A stretch of DNA of 64,000 nt, from positions 701,371 through 765,370 of the forward strand of contig MU001675.1 in the NCBI GenBank assembly GCA_010093515.1, written 5' to 3'. A model generated the notes under the pieces. The model ran no database searches and had not been told where the DNA came from. It was given only the letters and a program-made list of their open reading frames with translations. This document shows positions 13,064-24,242 of the stretch, in pieces (position 1 is the first letter of the stretch; the number at the start of each line of letters is the position of its first letter). The translations under genes were made by a program, and so were the position numbers. The DNA comes from Lineolata rhizophorae (lineage: Eukaryota; Ascomycota; Dothideomycetes; Lineolatales; Lineolataceae).

Positions 13064-13781
13064 AACCAACGGGCCTAGAGGGTTGTACTGTGTATATATT
13101 CCATGTGCTTTTAAGTATAGAGACTTTGATGTGGTGTCAAGCTCGGTTTGTTCACAAATATGAAGTTCGACTGTCTACAGCCTCTTTCCATCATATGATT
13201 AAGCTTTTCCGCGTTCTCCGAAATGAAGAGTGCTTTCTAAATCATAGAAAGGGGGTTCTAGGGACAAGAGATGTACGTAACTTAGTGAGGTGTAAAAGTA
13301 AACATCGTGGGTTCGTACCACTGGCATTACAGGCGAGAGAGCCGAGCTTTTTATATCTCAAAAGCGTATGAGTGACTATTACTCCCTCTGAAAGAAGGGA
13401 GAGACCAAGTTGTGTGTATAAATTTCGAGGAAGTTGTTATTTGAATATTGGACTCTATTTTTTTTTTTTTTTTGGCGCGAGTTAGAGTTACCAACCCCGT
13501 GACTTACACTGGCATGGATGACTCCAAGCGTGCGGAGTGTCGTGAGCCTGTTTCATCTGCTGTATTGCATCTCGAAGATTGAAGATATCAAAATAATAAA
13601 TACTGCTTTCATTGGAACTTCTCTTGGCGGAGACCAGCCTTGGACCCTACCCCGTTCACCGCCCAAATGTGTGAGGGTTAGTAGAAAGCTCATCGGAAAG
13701 ACCAACACTAATTGCTCGCGTACTTAAGACAGGTTATTTCAAACAATACAGTCTTGTGGAAGGCTAAAAACAAAATAATGA
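13064..13781. other. Intergenic, no gene seen
   Basis: Non-coding by inspection. It holds a T-run near 13460 and an isolated tRNA T-arm-like motif near 13306-13322 that has no matching acceptor stem upstream. Confidence 0.5.
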
Positions 13782-13875
13782 CGACACCGACAAGATTCGA
13801 ACTTGTGAGGCCTAAGCCATTAGATATCTCGAATGCAATTCAAGTCTAACCCGTTAACCACTCCGGCACGGTGTC
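13782..13875 (-). tRNA. tRNA-Ser(UGA) with a 13-nt intron
   Basis: Read on the minus strand. A 7-bp acceptor stem (GACACCG with CGGTGTC) is followed by a D-arm carrying GGAGTGGTTAA, as in serine tRNAs. The anticodon stem is TTAGA/TCTAA with loop CTTGAA+A, giving anticodon TGA at 13842-13840. There is a class II variable arm and a T-arm ACAAG-TTCGAAT-CTTGT. The anticodon stem and loop close only if 13 nt (13838-13826) are removed after position 37, the canonical site of nuclear tRNA introns. The mature molecule is about 81 nt before CCA. The tRNA stands alone between two protein genes. Assignment as serine rests on the anticodon and the long variable arm. Confidence 0.92.
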
Positions 13876-14531
13876 AATTCCAAGCTAAAAATTTCACAAT
13901 AAAAGTAAATATAAGCTATCCAAATGCGCAGCACGAAAATAGAAATATCCCGTAACGGCTAATAGCTTTCGATCGCGTTGCGCATGGGGTATGTACTTCG
14001 ACATTTTTTGTACCTATGGCACTAAAGTGGGCAAGTCTTATGGGGGCATTCAGGCAGTAGGATTTATTGAAATCTTCATGCAAGATAAAATGTGCTCGAG
14101 CGAGCAAAATGCGGCCTCCTTGTCCCAAACCTTATATTGAATGCGAGCGCTTATTGCGTTTATTGCACGCGTGCGGTCCTTTCAAGTTCCCTCAGAGGAT
14201 GGAAGGCCCGGGCGCCTTTAACGTGGCTTCAAACGCGCCAAGAAACGGCCTACAAACTCCGTGCCTACTCCCGTGCTTCTGGACACCGCGAAACATTCTC
14301 TTCTTCACCAGGCAGCTACCGCCAGAACGCTACTTTTATTTTTGTCAGATGTAAAATCTATTGAACCTGTGCACATTACACTGGTTTAAAGCACGTCGCT
14401 GGCGTCATCTCTAACCTTAATACGGGCCGCTGGCAAACCTACCCTTCGAAGCGCGTTTCAACATCACCAGCTGTGCAGCCTGTGCTCTAACCTCAAGGGC
14501 ACTCGGCTTCAACAGGACTCGACATTGACCG
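13876..14531. other. Intergenic, upstream of the UNC-50 gene
   Basis: No gene recognised. Open frames here lack homologous motifs. The distal half is presumably the promoter and 5' UTR of the UNC-50 homologue, and it is Pro/Ser/Thr-rich only in translation. Confidence 0.5.
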
Positions 14532-15684
14532 ATGACGATGAACCCTCACATTTCCCTACCCAGGCAGCATGGTCCACCGCCAAACTTTGGCGGCACAGCC
14601 CCGAACAATCGGAGCGATGGTGTGCGAATGCCACGATTCTTCAAACGGCTTTTCAAGTTTCCGCAGATGGACTTCGAGATGGCTGTATGGGAGATGACGA
14701 GCTTGATAATAGCTCCGAAGAAAGTCTTTCGATCAATATACTATCATGTATGATCTTCTAAGCTTCTACTTCATGCTAGCTTATCATTAACGGAGTTATA
14801 CAGAAACGTACGTTGCCTCCCGGTGACTACGCTCCCCAATGAAACAAGACATGACTGATTGCGCCTTACTCGAACAGAAACTAGGAATACATGGCACCGG
14901 CCAGACCCATCCTTCACCTATCTCCTCTCCTTCTTCCTGCTGCTTACGTCCCTTGCTTGGGGACTAGCATACGCCGACGGCTTCGTGAAAACGCTTCGCA
15001 TCATGCTCGTCTTCATATTCGTTCATTTCCTAGCATTCTCGCTTCTAGTATCGACGGCCGCATATTTCCTTGTGGGCAGACTGCTGGGGCCGGGCGTACC
15101 TGGGCTGCCGGGCAGGAGGAGACAGGGCTTATTCAGTCAGCCAGGGGAGTCGGAGCAGCTGGAGTTCGGATACTGTTTCGATGTAGGTGGCTGTGATATG
15201 GTGGATTGTGGAAACTGCTGTCGCTTTAACGGAGCTAACTACGGTGTGTTGAATAGGTTTCAATCAGAGCATTCTTCCCTGTTTGGGTTTTTCTTTATGT
15301 CGTCCAGTTCGTGCTGATGCCGCTGATTGCTAGCAACCACTGGTATTTACCGAATCCCACTGATCACGAACTATTGGCCAGAGTGCTAACTATTCATGCG
15401 TTGCTAGGGTCTCTTTATTCTTTGGTAACACACTGTATCTTGTTGCCTTTGGATACTATACGGTTATTACATTCCTAGGGTATAATGGTTAGTTGAAGCT
15501 CCCTATCTTTTAGCTCAAGCACTGACAAGATGCAGCCCTTCCTTTCCTGCACCATACGGAATTACTGCTGGTACCAACAGCGATTCTTGCGGTACTCTGG
15601 TTTATAAGCTTGTTTGGCTTCAACTTGCCAAAGCACTTAGCCCCTGTCTTATGGGCAGGAGCAAAGCTGCGGAAAGGAGTCTGA
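14532..15684 (+). CDS. UNC-50 family Golgi membrane protein (yeast Gmh1-like)
   Basis: Six exons: 14532-14747, 14804-14807, 14878-15182, 15257-15342, 15408-15487 and 15536-15684. Together they give 279 aa. UNC-50/Gmh1 proteins are Golgi multi-pass membrane proteins involved in receptor trafficking and Arf-GEF biology. What shows it: RFFKRLFKFPQMDFEMAVW followed by KQTRNTWHRPDPSF matches the family's N-terminal signature. About five hydrophobic segments follow, and the end reads GFNLPKHLAPVLWAGAKL. The KQT part exists only if a 4-nt exon (AAAC at 14804-14807) lies between introns of 56 and 70 nt. Both introns have GT-AG ends, and no alternative pair restores the frame. The first in-frame ATG is at 14532, with a second two codons on. 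The gene is convergent with IF-2. Confidence 0.9.
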
Positions 15685-15909
15685 GCATTTTGCTGAATGT
15701 ACGATGAAGTAGTGTCTTATTGTAGTAAAATGTACAGGCGTGCGAAGTATATTACAAAAGTGTGGGATAATTTTTAGCGATTTTGCCTTTTTCATTGCCT
15801 CCCAATGCTATGCAAGTCGCGCTTTGTTCCGCAACTTATGCAAAACTCCGTGAATGCGACCGGAAATGGTGGAGTCAGCCAATCTACCGTCTATAGTGTC
15901 TGGGTATTA

Positions 15910-18900
15910 TCACACAAATCGCTTCTCTGAGATTTCCTCATACGCTTGAATCTGGTCGCCAGTCTCGAAGCCTTGCCAGGCACCAAAAGCAAGACCGCAC
16001 TCGGTCCCCTTGCTCATTTCCATGACGTCCTTCTTTCCGCTCTTGAGCGAAGTGATAATGCCTTATCCAAAAGTCAGTCAAACATTCTCAAGGTCCTGCC
16101 ATGTCCGAAGGAGCCGAGCTTACCATCATGTACTGTCTCGTCCCGCCTCAATACCCTCACTTTCCCCCCTCGCGAGATCATACCGTTTCTAATTTTACAA
16201 CCGGCAACGCGCATCTTCTTCCGCCCGCCCAGGCCGATATCAAATTGTTGCAACACTTCCGCTTCGCCTACCACACGAGTTTTGATCAGCGGCGCTAATC
16301 GGTCACTCAACTCCTCTCTGACCTTCTCCGTAGTCCGATAAATGATGTTGGACTCCAGAATACGAACACCTGCAGCTTCGGCCATAGTAGCGACAGACGG
16401 CTGGAGCGGTACGTTGAATGCAATGATGAGACTCCTAGTCGCAGCCGCGTAGTCGACGTCGGACTCGGACACGGGGCCCACGCCGGAGCGCAGCACTTGC
16501 GTGTGCACCTCACTGTTGCCCAACGGCGCGACGGCATCTTGAACAGCATCAGCACTGCCGCTCACGTCCGCCTTAATAATGACCGGAACCGTTTGGGGGC
16601 CGGCCTCTCTGCATTCGTCTTCCAAGTCGATACCTTCCTTGGCTGCTCGAGTAGCGGCTTCTTCACGCTGGCGCCGGTCCTGCTCGAGGCGGCGGGCAGC
16701 ATTAATGGCATCCATGTCGCGAGCCAGACGTTGACGCTCAACCTCTTCCTCGCGGAATTCAACGACTTCTGTGGCTCTTTCCTCGTTGAAGGCTTGAAGG
16801 ACTTCATCGCCAGCAACGGGCTGGTCTCGCCAGCCGTCCACTTCAATGGGCATGCCTGGCCCAACTTCTACGACCTCAACGCCAGCTTCATTACAGAGCT
16901 TGCGTACACGAGTCCACGTTCGGCCGGCAACGAGGATGTCACCTTGACGAAGGGTACCTCGGCGGACGAGAACGGTGGCAACACGGCCGCCCTTCCTAGT
17001 TGTAGCTTCGAGAATCCACCCCTCGATAGGGCCCGCGGGGTCCGCCCGGTGATCAAGAATCTCGGATAGTGTGCCAATGGCCTCCTCGAGGTCCTCCATA
17101 CCCTGGCCAGTCTTGCCGCTTACAAGGATGGCTTGTGTGTCGCCGCCATAGTCTTCCACTTGAATTCCATGACGAGCTAAATCCTGCTTGCAACGTTCCG
17201 GTGAGGCTTCTTCCTTGTCACACTTGTTGATGGCGACGATGACAGGGACACTCGCTTCCTGTGCGTGCTTTATGGCTTCGACGGTCTGGGGCATCACCCC
17301 ATCATCTGCGGCAACCACAAGGACAACAATATCGGTGACATTTGCGCCGCGGGCACGCATGCTCAGAAACGCAGCGTGCCCTGGAGTATCGAGAAAAGTT
17401 ATCGTCCTATTAGAAGAAGGCATGGGAACACTAAAAGCCCCAATGTGCTGGGTGATTCCGCCAAATTCTGTTGCCGCCACAGATGATTTTCGTAGGTAAT
17501 CCAGCAGGGTGGTCTTGCCGTGATCGACATGACCCATGATTGTAACAACAGGGGCACGAGTAGGGAGATGTGACTTGTCGTCAGGTTCAGGCTGCGCAAC
17601 GAGATCAATCTCCTCCTGACCTTGAGCAACAGGTTCATGACCATACTCCATGGCAACCAACCCTGCATTTTCGACATTGAGTACGTGGTCGTGGTGAATA
17701 TTTTCGAATCCAAGTTCTTCCATCTTTGTAATAAGCTTCTCTAACCGTACCCTCAGCGCGACAGCAAGACCGGAAACGCTAATGTACTCCGGAAGATAAA
17801 TCGGACTGGGCCTTTTCGTCGCAGCTGCTCGGTTTTTGGCAGCCTTCCTCTCTTTCCGCTGTCTCTTACGAGCGGCCAGCTCTTCGGGGTCAAACTCATC
17901 CTCGTCGTCGTCAGCGCGGGTCTGTTCGCGCCTGCGGCCCTTGCCTTTTGAGCGATCCTTCGCTCCTGTTTCAAGCGTACGCCTGGACGGTTCAGGTTGA
18001 GAGAAGGTGCGTTTGGGTTGGCTTGAGGATTCCTGCCAAATCGAAGGTCCTTCGGCTCGATCTTTCGACAATGGTTTGAATACGGCAAACTCAGGCTCAG
18101 CAGGATCATCGCCAGGAGACTTCTGAGCAATCCGTTCGCCTAGTTGAGGACACTCTGATTTGAAGTGGCCAACTTCGCCGCACAGAAAACATTTTGCGTC
18201 TTCGCGTCGGCTCAGTGGCACATATGAACTAGTTTTTGAATCCTGCTCCCGTTGGTGTCGGCCCCGTAGAAACTGGTCTTCCTCGCGAGCAATTGCAGCT
18301 GCCGGGTGGACGTAACTTGTCCCCGGAGACTTCCGCCTAATATGACGCCAATTTGTCATGTACGCGGGATCAGTCTGCTCCGCTCGCAGTTCGTTGCCTC
18401 CTACCTCTTGAGAAGTGACTGCTATTTTACGAATCGAGAAGGCTGGCTTTCTACCGTTCCCTTGTATATCCCCCTGCGAAAGGTACCGTCCCCGTTGCTC
18501 AGATGCCGATGCCGATAGAGTTTCTCGGGTCTGTCGAGAGCCTGTTGCGAGGTACGGAGGCTTACGTTGAGATTGCGAACTTGCTTGGCGTCCGCCTTGT
18601 AGCGATTGCGACTGCTCAGTCTCTTGGGCCTTGAGATATCGTATAGGAGCTCGATTTACTCCTTGATCCCAATTATTGCTTCCAGAACTGCCTTTTGAGC
18701 CGCCGTATCCATTTTCGCCTGATGCTTCTGGCGAGCGAGCGAATTCCTCAGCGGCATCGCCTCCTTCACCCTTTCCCACACTATTCTCTTCCTGTATTTC
18801 CGGAGTGGACCCAAAGTTTGGTCTTCCGAATGCCGGTCTACCAAATGTTGTCTGGCCTGATTGTTGCCTCTGCCCCGGCCGTGGGTTGGAGGAGCCGAAG

Positions 18901-19174
18901 ACTGGCCTCCCGAAACTACGCTGGGACTCGGATTGATCATTATGAGGTACGTCCGATTGTGACGCAAAAGACTGCCCTCTAGAACATGAGGAGTGGAGGC
19001 GTTGGCGCTGCGTGAAGGCGAATCGGCGCGATGCATGTATCGGAGGCGCTGCGACTGACTGACTGGCACAAAACACGCAGACGCGTCGCACGGAAGAAAC
19101 CTATTGACTCTATCAGTGAAATGCTCGTGGATCTGCTTGGTGATACCGACCGCAATGGCACCCCGCCGCCGCAT
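15910..19174 (-). CDS. Mitochondrial translation initiation factor IF-2
   Basis: Exons 19174-19151 (tentative), 19100-16124 and 16061-15910 give 1050 aa. IF-2 is the GTPase that places formyl-Met-tRNA on the mitochondrial small subunit. What shows it: G1 GHVDHGKTT at about residue 528, the [10 protein letters not shown] switch region, DTPGHAAF, and NKCD near 630, then domain II and the C-terminal IF2 domains. The last exon adds [23 protein letters not shown], the usual C-terminus, which requires the 62-nt intron at 16062-16123. The long N-terminus is disordered, and near residues 309-322 it carries a CX2CX4HX4C zinc knuckle ([14 protein letters not shown]), then a Lys/Arg-rich stretch. The first exon uses a weak GTCGGT donor but is the only ATG-bearing option that keeps frame and gives a basic leader followed by CVFCASQ. 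The gene is divergent from HAUS1 over 490 nt. Confidence 0.92.
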
Positions 19175-19664
19175 ATTCTGTCGTGGAGAAGTAGGATGAG
19201 CTTTTTTTCAAGAGAGCATCCCGTTCGGGCTATCGACCGGCCGGGGATACGGCGAGACGCCAAGACCGTTCATTGGCCCAAGCGTTCCTCGCTCATGACT
19301 CGTGGACACCCGTAGCGCGGCACCGCGTCCGCGAGCTACTGCTTGGTTCACACGAATTGGACCTTCATCTCGTGGGGCGAGCCGCAGAACCTTTTCCGAT
19401 GTTGTGATAGTTGTGAAGCCCATCTATTTACTCCAGGACCTAAGCAGCTACTCTCGCAAAAAGTCGATCATTGACCGAGTAATTGTCTTGAATTTCTTCC
19501 ATCAGTAGTTCCCTCGACGGCTGCTGCTGCCAGCTTTTCCTTCAAAACAACACGAATACTGATAACCTTTACGTGCTTTCCTATTTTATTTTTCTTTAAT
19601 TAGTTTCTTCCTTTGAAAATCAGTCAATTACCAGCGTCATTCCCTACCATTAAGCGTAGCTATA
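19175..19664. promoter_or_regulatory. Divergent promoter region, IF-2 and HAUS1
   Basis: A 490-nt gap separates the two divergent ATGs. There is a C/T-rich tract near 19500-19615 just before HAUS1, typical of ascomycete core promoters. No specific operator is identified. Confidence 0.4.
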
Positions 19665-20718
19665 ATGGATGACTCTGGGCTCGACCCTAGTGCCTTTTTC
19701 TCCCCGTCCAAAGCGCGACAACAACGCGCTCAGGCCCAAGATTGGCAACAAGTTGACTCATGGCTCGCGAAAATCTACCATGGACGAACGATCCCTTCGT
19801 TTGAACGCAACGAGGACACACTTAAGGCGCTTCTAGCTCTAGCAACTGCCAATGAACGGGCAGATGAAGAAGCCGAACTTGTAGAAGAACTCCAGCAAGA
19901 GGCGCTGAAAGAAATAGAGGTGCCTTCTGCCCGTTTCTCGAAGCTCTCAAGTTGGAACGAAGACCATTTGCTACGACTCGACTAACACGTAATGATATCC
20001 AGAACGACTCCTCAAACCCTGACGTGGAGGTTTACGACACCATCACGGATGCCCTCACCCCTGAAGCCCACGGCAACCTCGACGCTCTCTCTCGCGCTGC
20101 TGTCGTCCTCGATGTTCCACGCGCGCATCCAGAATCGTAGGTCTCTGCCCTTTACCCATCCGTCTTTCCACCTATTTATCTAACTAATACCGCCGCAGTA
20201 TCGCTAGTGCACTCATCCCGCACACGCACACCCAATCCACCCTCTCCATCCACCTCGCCACCCTCCAGCATCTCGCTAGTACCCTCGAAACTACTCTCGA
20301 GACCCTACATGCGCACCTCTCGGCGCTGCAGTCGTCCGCCTTTGCGCCACCGTCTGCGCTAGCCAATCAAACGGTCGACTGGACCCGCAAGACTAAGGCA
20401 TTGCGCGCCAAACTCCGCGAGTACGAGGACCGGCTTGCGACTCTATCACCGGACTACAGGGGCCCGGCATCGCCGAGTAAAGGCGGTGGAAAGAGAGGAT
20501 CGAAGCAGCCAACTGTGACGATTGGAGGGCTCGTGGAAAGGGAAGCGGAGGTGAAGGGTTTGATAGAGAGGGTAGGGGATTTGGAGAGAAGGGTTGGAGC
20601 GTTTAAGGGGTTACCGGACCGGAAGGAGGAGGCGAGAAAAGAAGTGGAGAAGGCGCGGAGAAGACTAGAAGAACTGAGAGCAGAAAGAGATAGGTTGTTT
20701 GAAGAATTGGTGGAGTGA
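19665..20718 (+). CDS. HAUS augmin-like complex subunit 1
   Basis: Three exons, 19665-19919, 20003-20136 and 20199-20718, give 302 aa. Augmin recruits gamma-tubulin to spindle microtubules and drives branching nucleation. What shows it: the N-terminal block AFFSPSKARQQRAQAQDW, then VDSWLAKIYHGRTIPSFERNEDTLKALLALA, matches fungal HAUS1. The rest is largely coiled coil, with long heptad-like charged stretches at about residues 180-300 (EREAEVKGLIERVGDLERRV onward). The first intron uses a weaker donor (GTGCCT), but it has a clear CTAAC branch site and removes an in-frame stop. The second intron (GTAGGT...CAG) is standard, and the Ser codon is rebuilt across it. The gene is divergent from IF-2 and convergent with uS8m. 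HAUS1 is poorly conserved, so confidence rests mainly on the N-terminal block. Confidence 0.75.
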
Positions 20719-21089
20719 GCTGGATTTGTTCGGCGCCAGTATGCTTGGAGTTGGACCAAGACTGAATGAGACGGAGTGCCAGTTGCGGCTTACGACTTCA
20801 ACAGCATGCATCAGTGTCAAGCATGGTTTAGAACATGCGTATGCATTCGCAATTCCAAATAGCACTAGGGGGATATCGCCTAGAACATGTTCTCAAATAG
20901 AGATAAGTGGAAGGATAGTTAAATCAGTACCCCAAAGGGAAGAAGTACTCCTGGAGTATGCATAATACCGGCCGTATCGTTTTAGAACGCCAGCGAGAGC
21001 GACAGGTGCGCCCACTGCCTAATGTACAATATGTCCACACATCTTATGATACATGTCTTCCTTCACTTAATCAGCTCTTCCCTTCCCAT
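20719..21089. other. Convergent intergenic, HAUS1/uS8m 3' ends
   Basis: This 371-nt stretch lies between two convergent stop codons. It presumably holds both 3' UTRs and terminators. No gene is seen. Confidence 0.5.
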
Positions 21090-21704
21090 CTACAGCACTC
21101 TACACAACGCCATCCCACCAATATTCTTTTCCGCGCATATGCGACTCTCCAAAACACCCCTATCCGTATTTAAAAATATACACTCTCCAGGTCTCCTCAA
21201 GCCCTTGACGAAATTAGCCTCGAATCCCCTCGTAATCTTCTGTAGGTGCGCCGAATTGAGGATGACACGCTTCTTGGGTTTGCTGATAAGTCCCATGCGA
21301 CTCAGCACGGGCTCATTGTCCCAGTACTTGAGGCCGAGCCAGAGACGCCGGCGAGCCAGGTTGCGCGGCACGACCTGCTCGGCGTCGTCGCCCCAACGCA
21401 CCATGTCAGTCCAGTCGCGGCTGTCGTAGATGAGCCAGGGCTCGGCGGCTAGGGCGTCGGCCGAGGGCTCGGGCTCCTTCTGCGCGGCGACGAGCTCGTC
21501 GGCCGGAGGTGACGGATTGCCCTGCACTAGGTTGGCGGGCGGGTTCGCGCCCCCGAGCGTCACGGAGGAAAGGAAGCCTTCTCGTTGAAGGGCCAGCATT
21601 AGCGCGACGTGCAGCTTCGAGACCGGGATTGAGGTCAGGCCTAGTCGCGCCTTGGACGCATTTTGTAGGTGCGAGCAAACGTTGGCGAGATTGACGAGCG
21701 ACAT
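21090..21704 (-). CDS. Mitochondrial small-subunit ribosomal protein uS8m
   Basis: A single exon from the ATG at 21704 gives 204 aa. uS8 binds the central domain of small-subunit rRNA. What shows it: the N-terminus MSLVNLANVCSHLQNASKA resembles the family's first helix, with IPVSKLHVALMLALQREGF after it. The C-terminus reads RRPGECIFLNTDRGVLESR and ends NIGGMALCRVL, the usual uS8 finish. A Pro/Ala/Glu-rich insert of about 45 residues in the middle (near residues 55-90) is typical of fungal mitochondrial forms. Mitochondrial location is inferred from that insert and the family branch; no clear presequence is visible. Divergent from the PCMT gene. Confidence 0.87.
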   Translation of the reverse strand: MSLVNLANVCSHLQNASKARLGLTSIPVSKLHVALMLALQREGFLSSVTLGGANPPANLVQGNPSPPADELVAAQKEPEPSADALAAEPWLIYDSRDWTDMVRWGDDAEQVVPRNLARRRLWLGLKYWDNEPVLSRMGLISKPKKRVILNSAHLQKITRGFEANFVKGLRRPGECIFLNTDRGVLESRICAEKNIGGMALCRVL

Positions 21705-22501
21705 TGTGGGCTATCGGAGGAGAGCACCGGGACGGAGGGATAGGTCAGTCGATGGAGGCAAAGGAACGCCGCGATGGGCGATGGGCGTGGCTAGCCGTCA
21801 CTACAATCGATTGCGAGCCCCCGCGCGGAGGAGGATATTGTGCGGCCGTAAGATAGGGTCGGAAGTATAGAGATGAGGATGAGGATGCGGTTCGCGGAAG
21901 CAGTGGCCTAGAATTTAGCACCTGAATCGAGTTCGGGGTCAAATTTTGGGGAGACCAGTTTCGCGCAGGGATCTGGTTGTGGCGGTGCGCGCCAGCTGCG
22001 CCACGTCTGTGGCCCGACCGACCCCGCAACGCTACGTACTCGGCATTTCGTGGCTGCATTCCGAAGAAGCCAATTCTCTTCTGCGTCCCGAAGACATTAC
22101 CGGCAATTTAGGAAATTAGAGACTGTCATTGGTTAGAGGGTCTGGTAATGGAGATCCCACCTGTTCTCGGATGGTTGTATTTGACTGCTTGCGCAACAAT
22201 CATATCTGATTGGCGCGGCGGAGGTGGGCGCCGCCGCCACTTCTCCCCCCCGAGCAGTGACGTGAGGTTAGGAGCATTAATCGCCAGATCCCAGTGCAAC
22301 TGAAATTGCTCCCGCCTCACCAGACCACAAAGACCGATCTTCACTCCTTGCATTCTGCCCAACTTCGCCCAACTTCTCACCATTCGACATCGACGTTATT
22401 TTCTCGCTGCGGCTCTCGTAGCCCTCGTCACCGTGTGTTTTAAGCTCTTCTCTCGCGGCAGCAAGCTCTCCGGTCCAGAGCCTGCCCGCAGACACATCAG
22501 C
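21705..22501. promoter_or_regulatory. Divergent promoter region, uS8m and PCMT
   Basis: About 800 nt lie between the divergent ATGs. Part of it (about 22380-22501) reads open into the PCMT first exon but has no in-frame ATG, so it is treated as 5' UTR. No specific site is identified. Confidence 0.4.
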
Positions 22502-23423
22502 ATGGCTTGGAGAAGCAGTGGCTCCACTAACGAAGCACTCGTGGCCAATCTCGAGAGGCATGGCCTGATCACCACCGAGAGGGTCAAAAAGGCCATGCAG
22601 AGCGTAAGTCCTTCGTTTTCATTCCTTTCGCAGCGCCCGCCACACTGCTACCTACAACCCGAACACAACGCTCCTGGGATAGTGTAGAAGATGGAATCCA
22701 AGCCTGCGCAATCCAAATAATGAGCCATTCTTCCCTTCACCTATTCTAACACTCTCGCTATCCCAGGTCGACCGCGCCCACTACGCCCCTTCCATGCCCT
22801 ACGAAGACTCGCCCCAACCCATCGGCCACTCTGCCACCATCTCCGCCCCGCACATGCATGCCAACGCCGCCGAATCGCTGCTCCCGCGCCTGCAGCCCGG
22901 CGCGCGCGTCCTCGACATCGGCTCCGGCTCCGGCTACCTGACGCACGTGCTGGCCGAGCTGGTCAAGCCGGGCGGCACCGTCGTCGGCATCGACCACATC
23001 CAGCCGCTCGTCGACCTAGCCAAGGCCAACATGGCCAAGAGCGCCGAAGGCCGCGAGCTGCTCGAGAGCGGCGTCGTGAAGTTCGTCAAGGGCGACGGGC
23101 GCAAGGGCTGGAGCGAGGACGCTCCGTACGATGCGATCCATGTGGGCGCCGCGGCGGCGGAACATCATGTGGATTTGGTGGACCAGTTGAAGGCGCCGGG
23201 GCGGTAAGTCTTAGCCGGTTTCGTGCGTGATTGCCATGCTTGGCCGGGAGGCGTGGAATTGGAACAGAATCGGAGGCTAACGAATTACAGGCTTTTTATT
23301 CCAGTCGGCTCCGGCTGGGGTGGTCAGTACATCTACGTCGTAGACAAGAAAGAGGACGGCAGCGTCACGCGCGAGAAGTTGTACGGTGTGCAATATGTCC
23401 CGCTTACGGACGCGCCATCCTGA
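22502..23423 (+). CDS. Protein-L-isoaspartate O-methyltransferase
   Basis: Three exons, 22502-22603, 22767-23203 and 23291-23423, give 223 aa. The enzyme transfers a methyl group from S-adenosylmethionine to isoaspartyl residues and starts repair of aged proteins. What shows it: the start [17 protein letters not shown] is the standard eukaryotic PCMT N-terminus, followed by [20 protein letters not shown] and SAPHMHA. The SAM-binding motif is [18 protein letters not shown], and [11 protein letters not shown] and LKAPGRLFIPVG follow. Introns have strong GTAAGT donors, and the Arg of APGR is rebuilt across the second. An in-frame GTG-headed upstream extension was discarded in favour of the ATG at 22502. 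Convergent with the GH17 gene. Confidence 0.94.
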
Positions 23424-24242
23424 CGGCTTGTTTACTACGACCCGCTCGACGATACTGGGCCATAACGATGTGGAGCAGAATGGCATCCCTGGACGTGTCT
23501 GCCACGCTTGACTCGAGATCTACAATCTTAGGACGATCATCACTGGTGGTTACCCTCACATGTTCGACCTACGTCAGTGTATTAATGATCATACCTGTAT
23601 CTGAGTCTGAGCCAGGTTATCTGTTTCTGTTAGAAGATTGATGAAATTATCCTCATAAATGCTTATGACTGAAATAAAGAAAAGGTCGTGCGGCAGTTGA
23701 CTTCTGACGATCAAAGATAGCAATAGTGGAGATGCTTCTTTTCACGTTTGGCATCACTTATCGCTGCACTCACGCATTGAAAATCTGTCGAGCCGCCGAA
23801 TATAGTTTGAACCTTTCTGAATTGCAAAGAAGCTATCGAACAAAAGCAGGGATTGAATCCGATGGAGACGCCATCGTCAACCATGCTATGCACGTTCCTG
23901 TCCAGAAAAGAAAGCCAGCCTTAACTCTCAAGACTCCTCACCTCCTTCCCATTGTTAGCTTGAGACTGAATAAGACTGCAAGACTGAAAACTGCTTGGCT
24001 CTCATGTCTGCAGATGCCGACCAGCTCAGCGCATGGGACCTCCCATCATAAGGAAAAGAAAAAAAGAGCAGAAAGTGATATTTTGCGGGGTCACCAAGAC
24101 CTGCAAGCCTGCCACAAAAGAAAATGACCACCGGCGTCTTGCCCTGTGCGATGGGTTTTGCAAGGGAATGGATGCAGTCATGATGTGTCGTGAAATGGGG
24201 GTCAAGTGAGCACCACTAACATGGGCCAAATGTCGAAACCCA
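23424..24242. other. Convergent intergenic, no gene seen
   Basis: About 820 nt between the PCMT and GH17 stop codons. A + strand open frame at about 23726-24127 starts with ATG but has no recognisable motif or conserved-looking composition, and it is not called. Confidence 0.45.

Noticed and set aside
13306-13322. tRNA T-arm-like motif (GTGGGTTCGTACCAC)
   Set aside because: No acceptor, D- or anticodon stem can be matched upstream, so it is not a tRNA.
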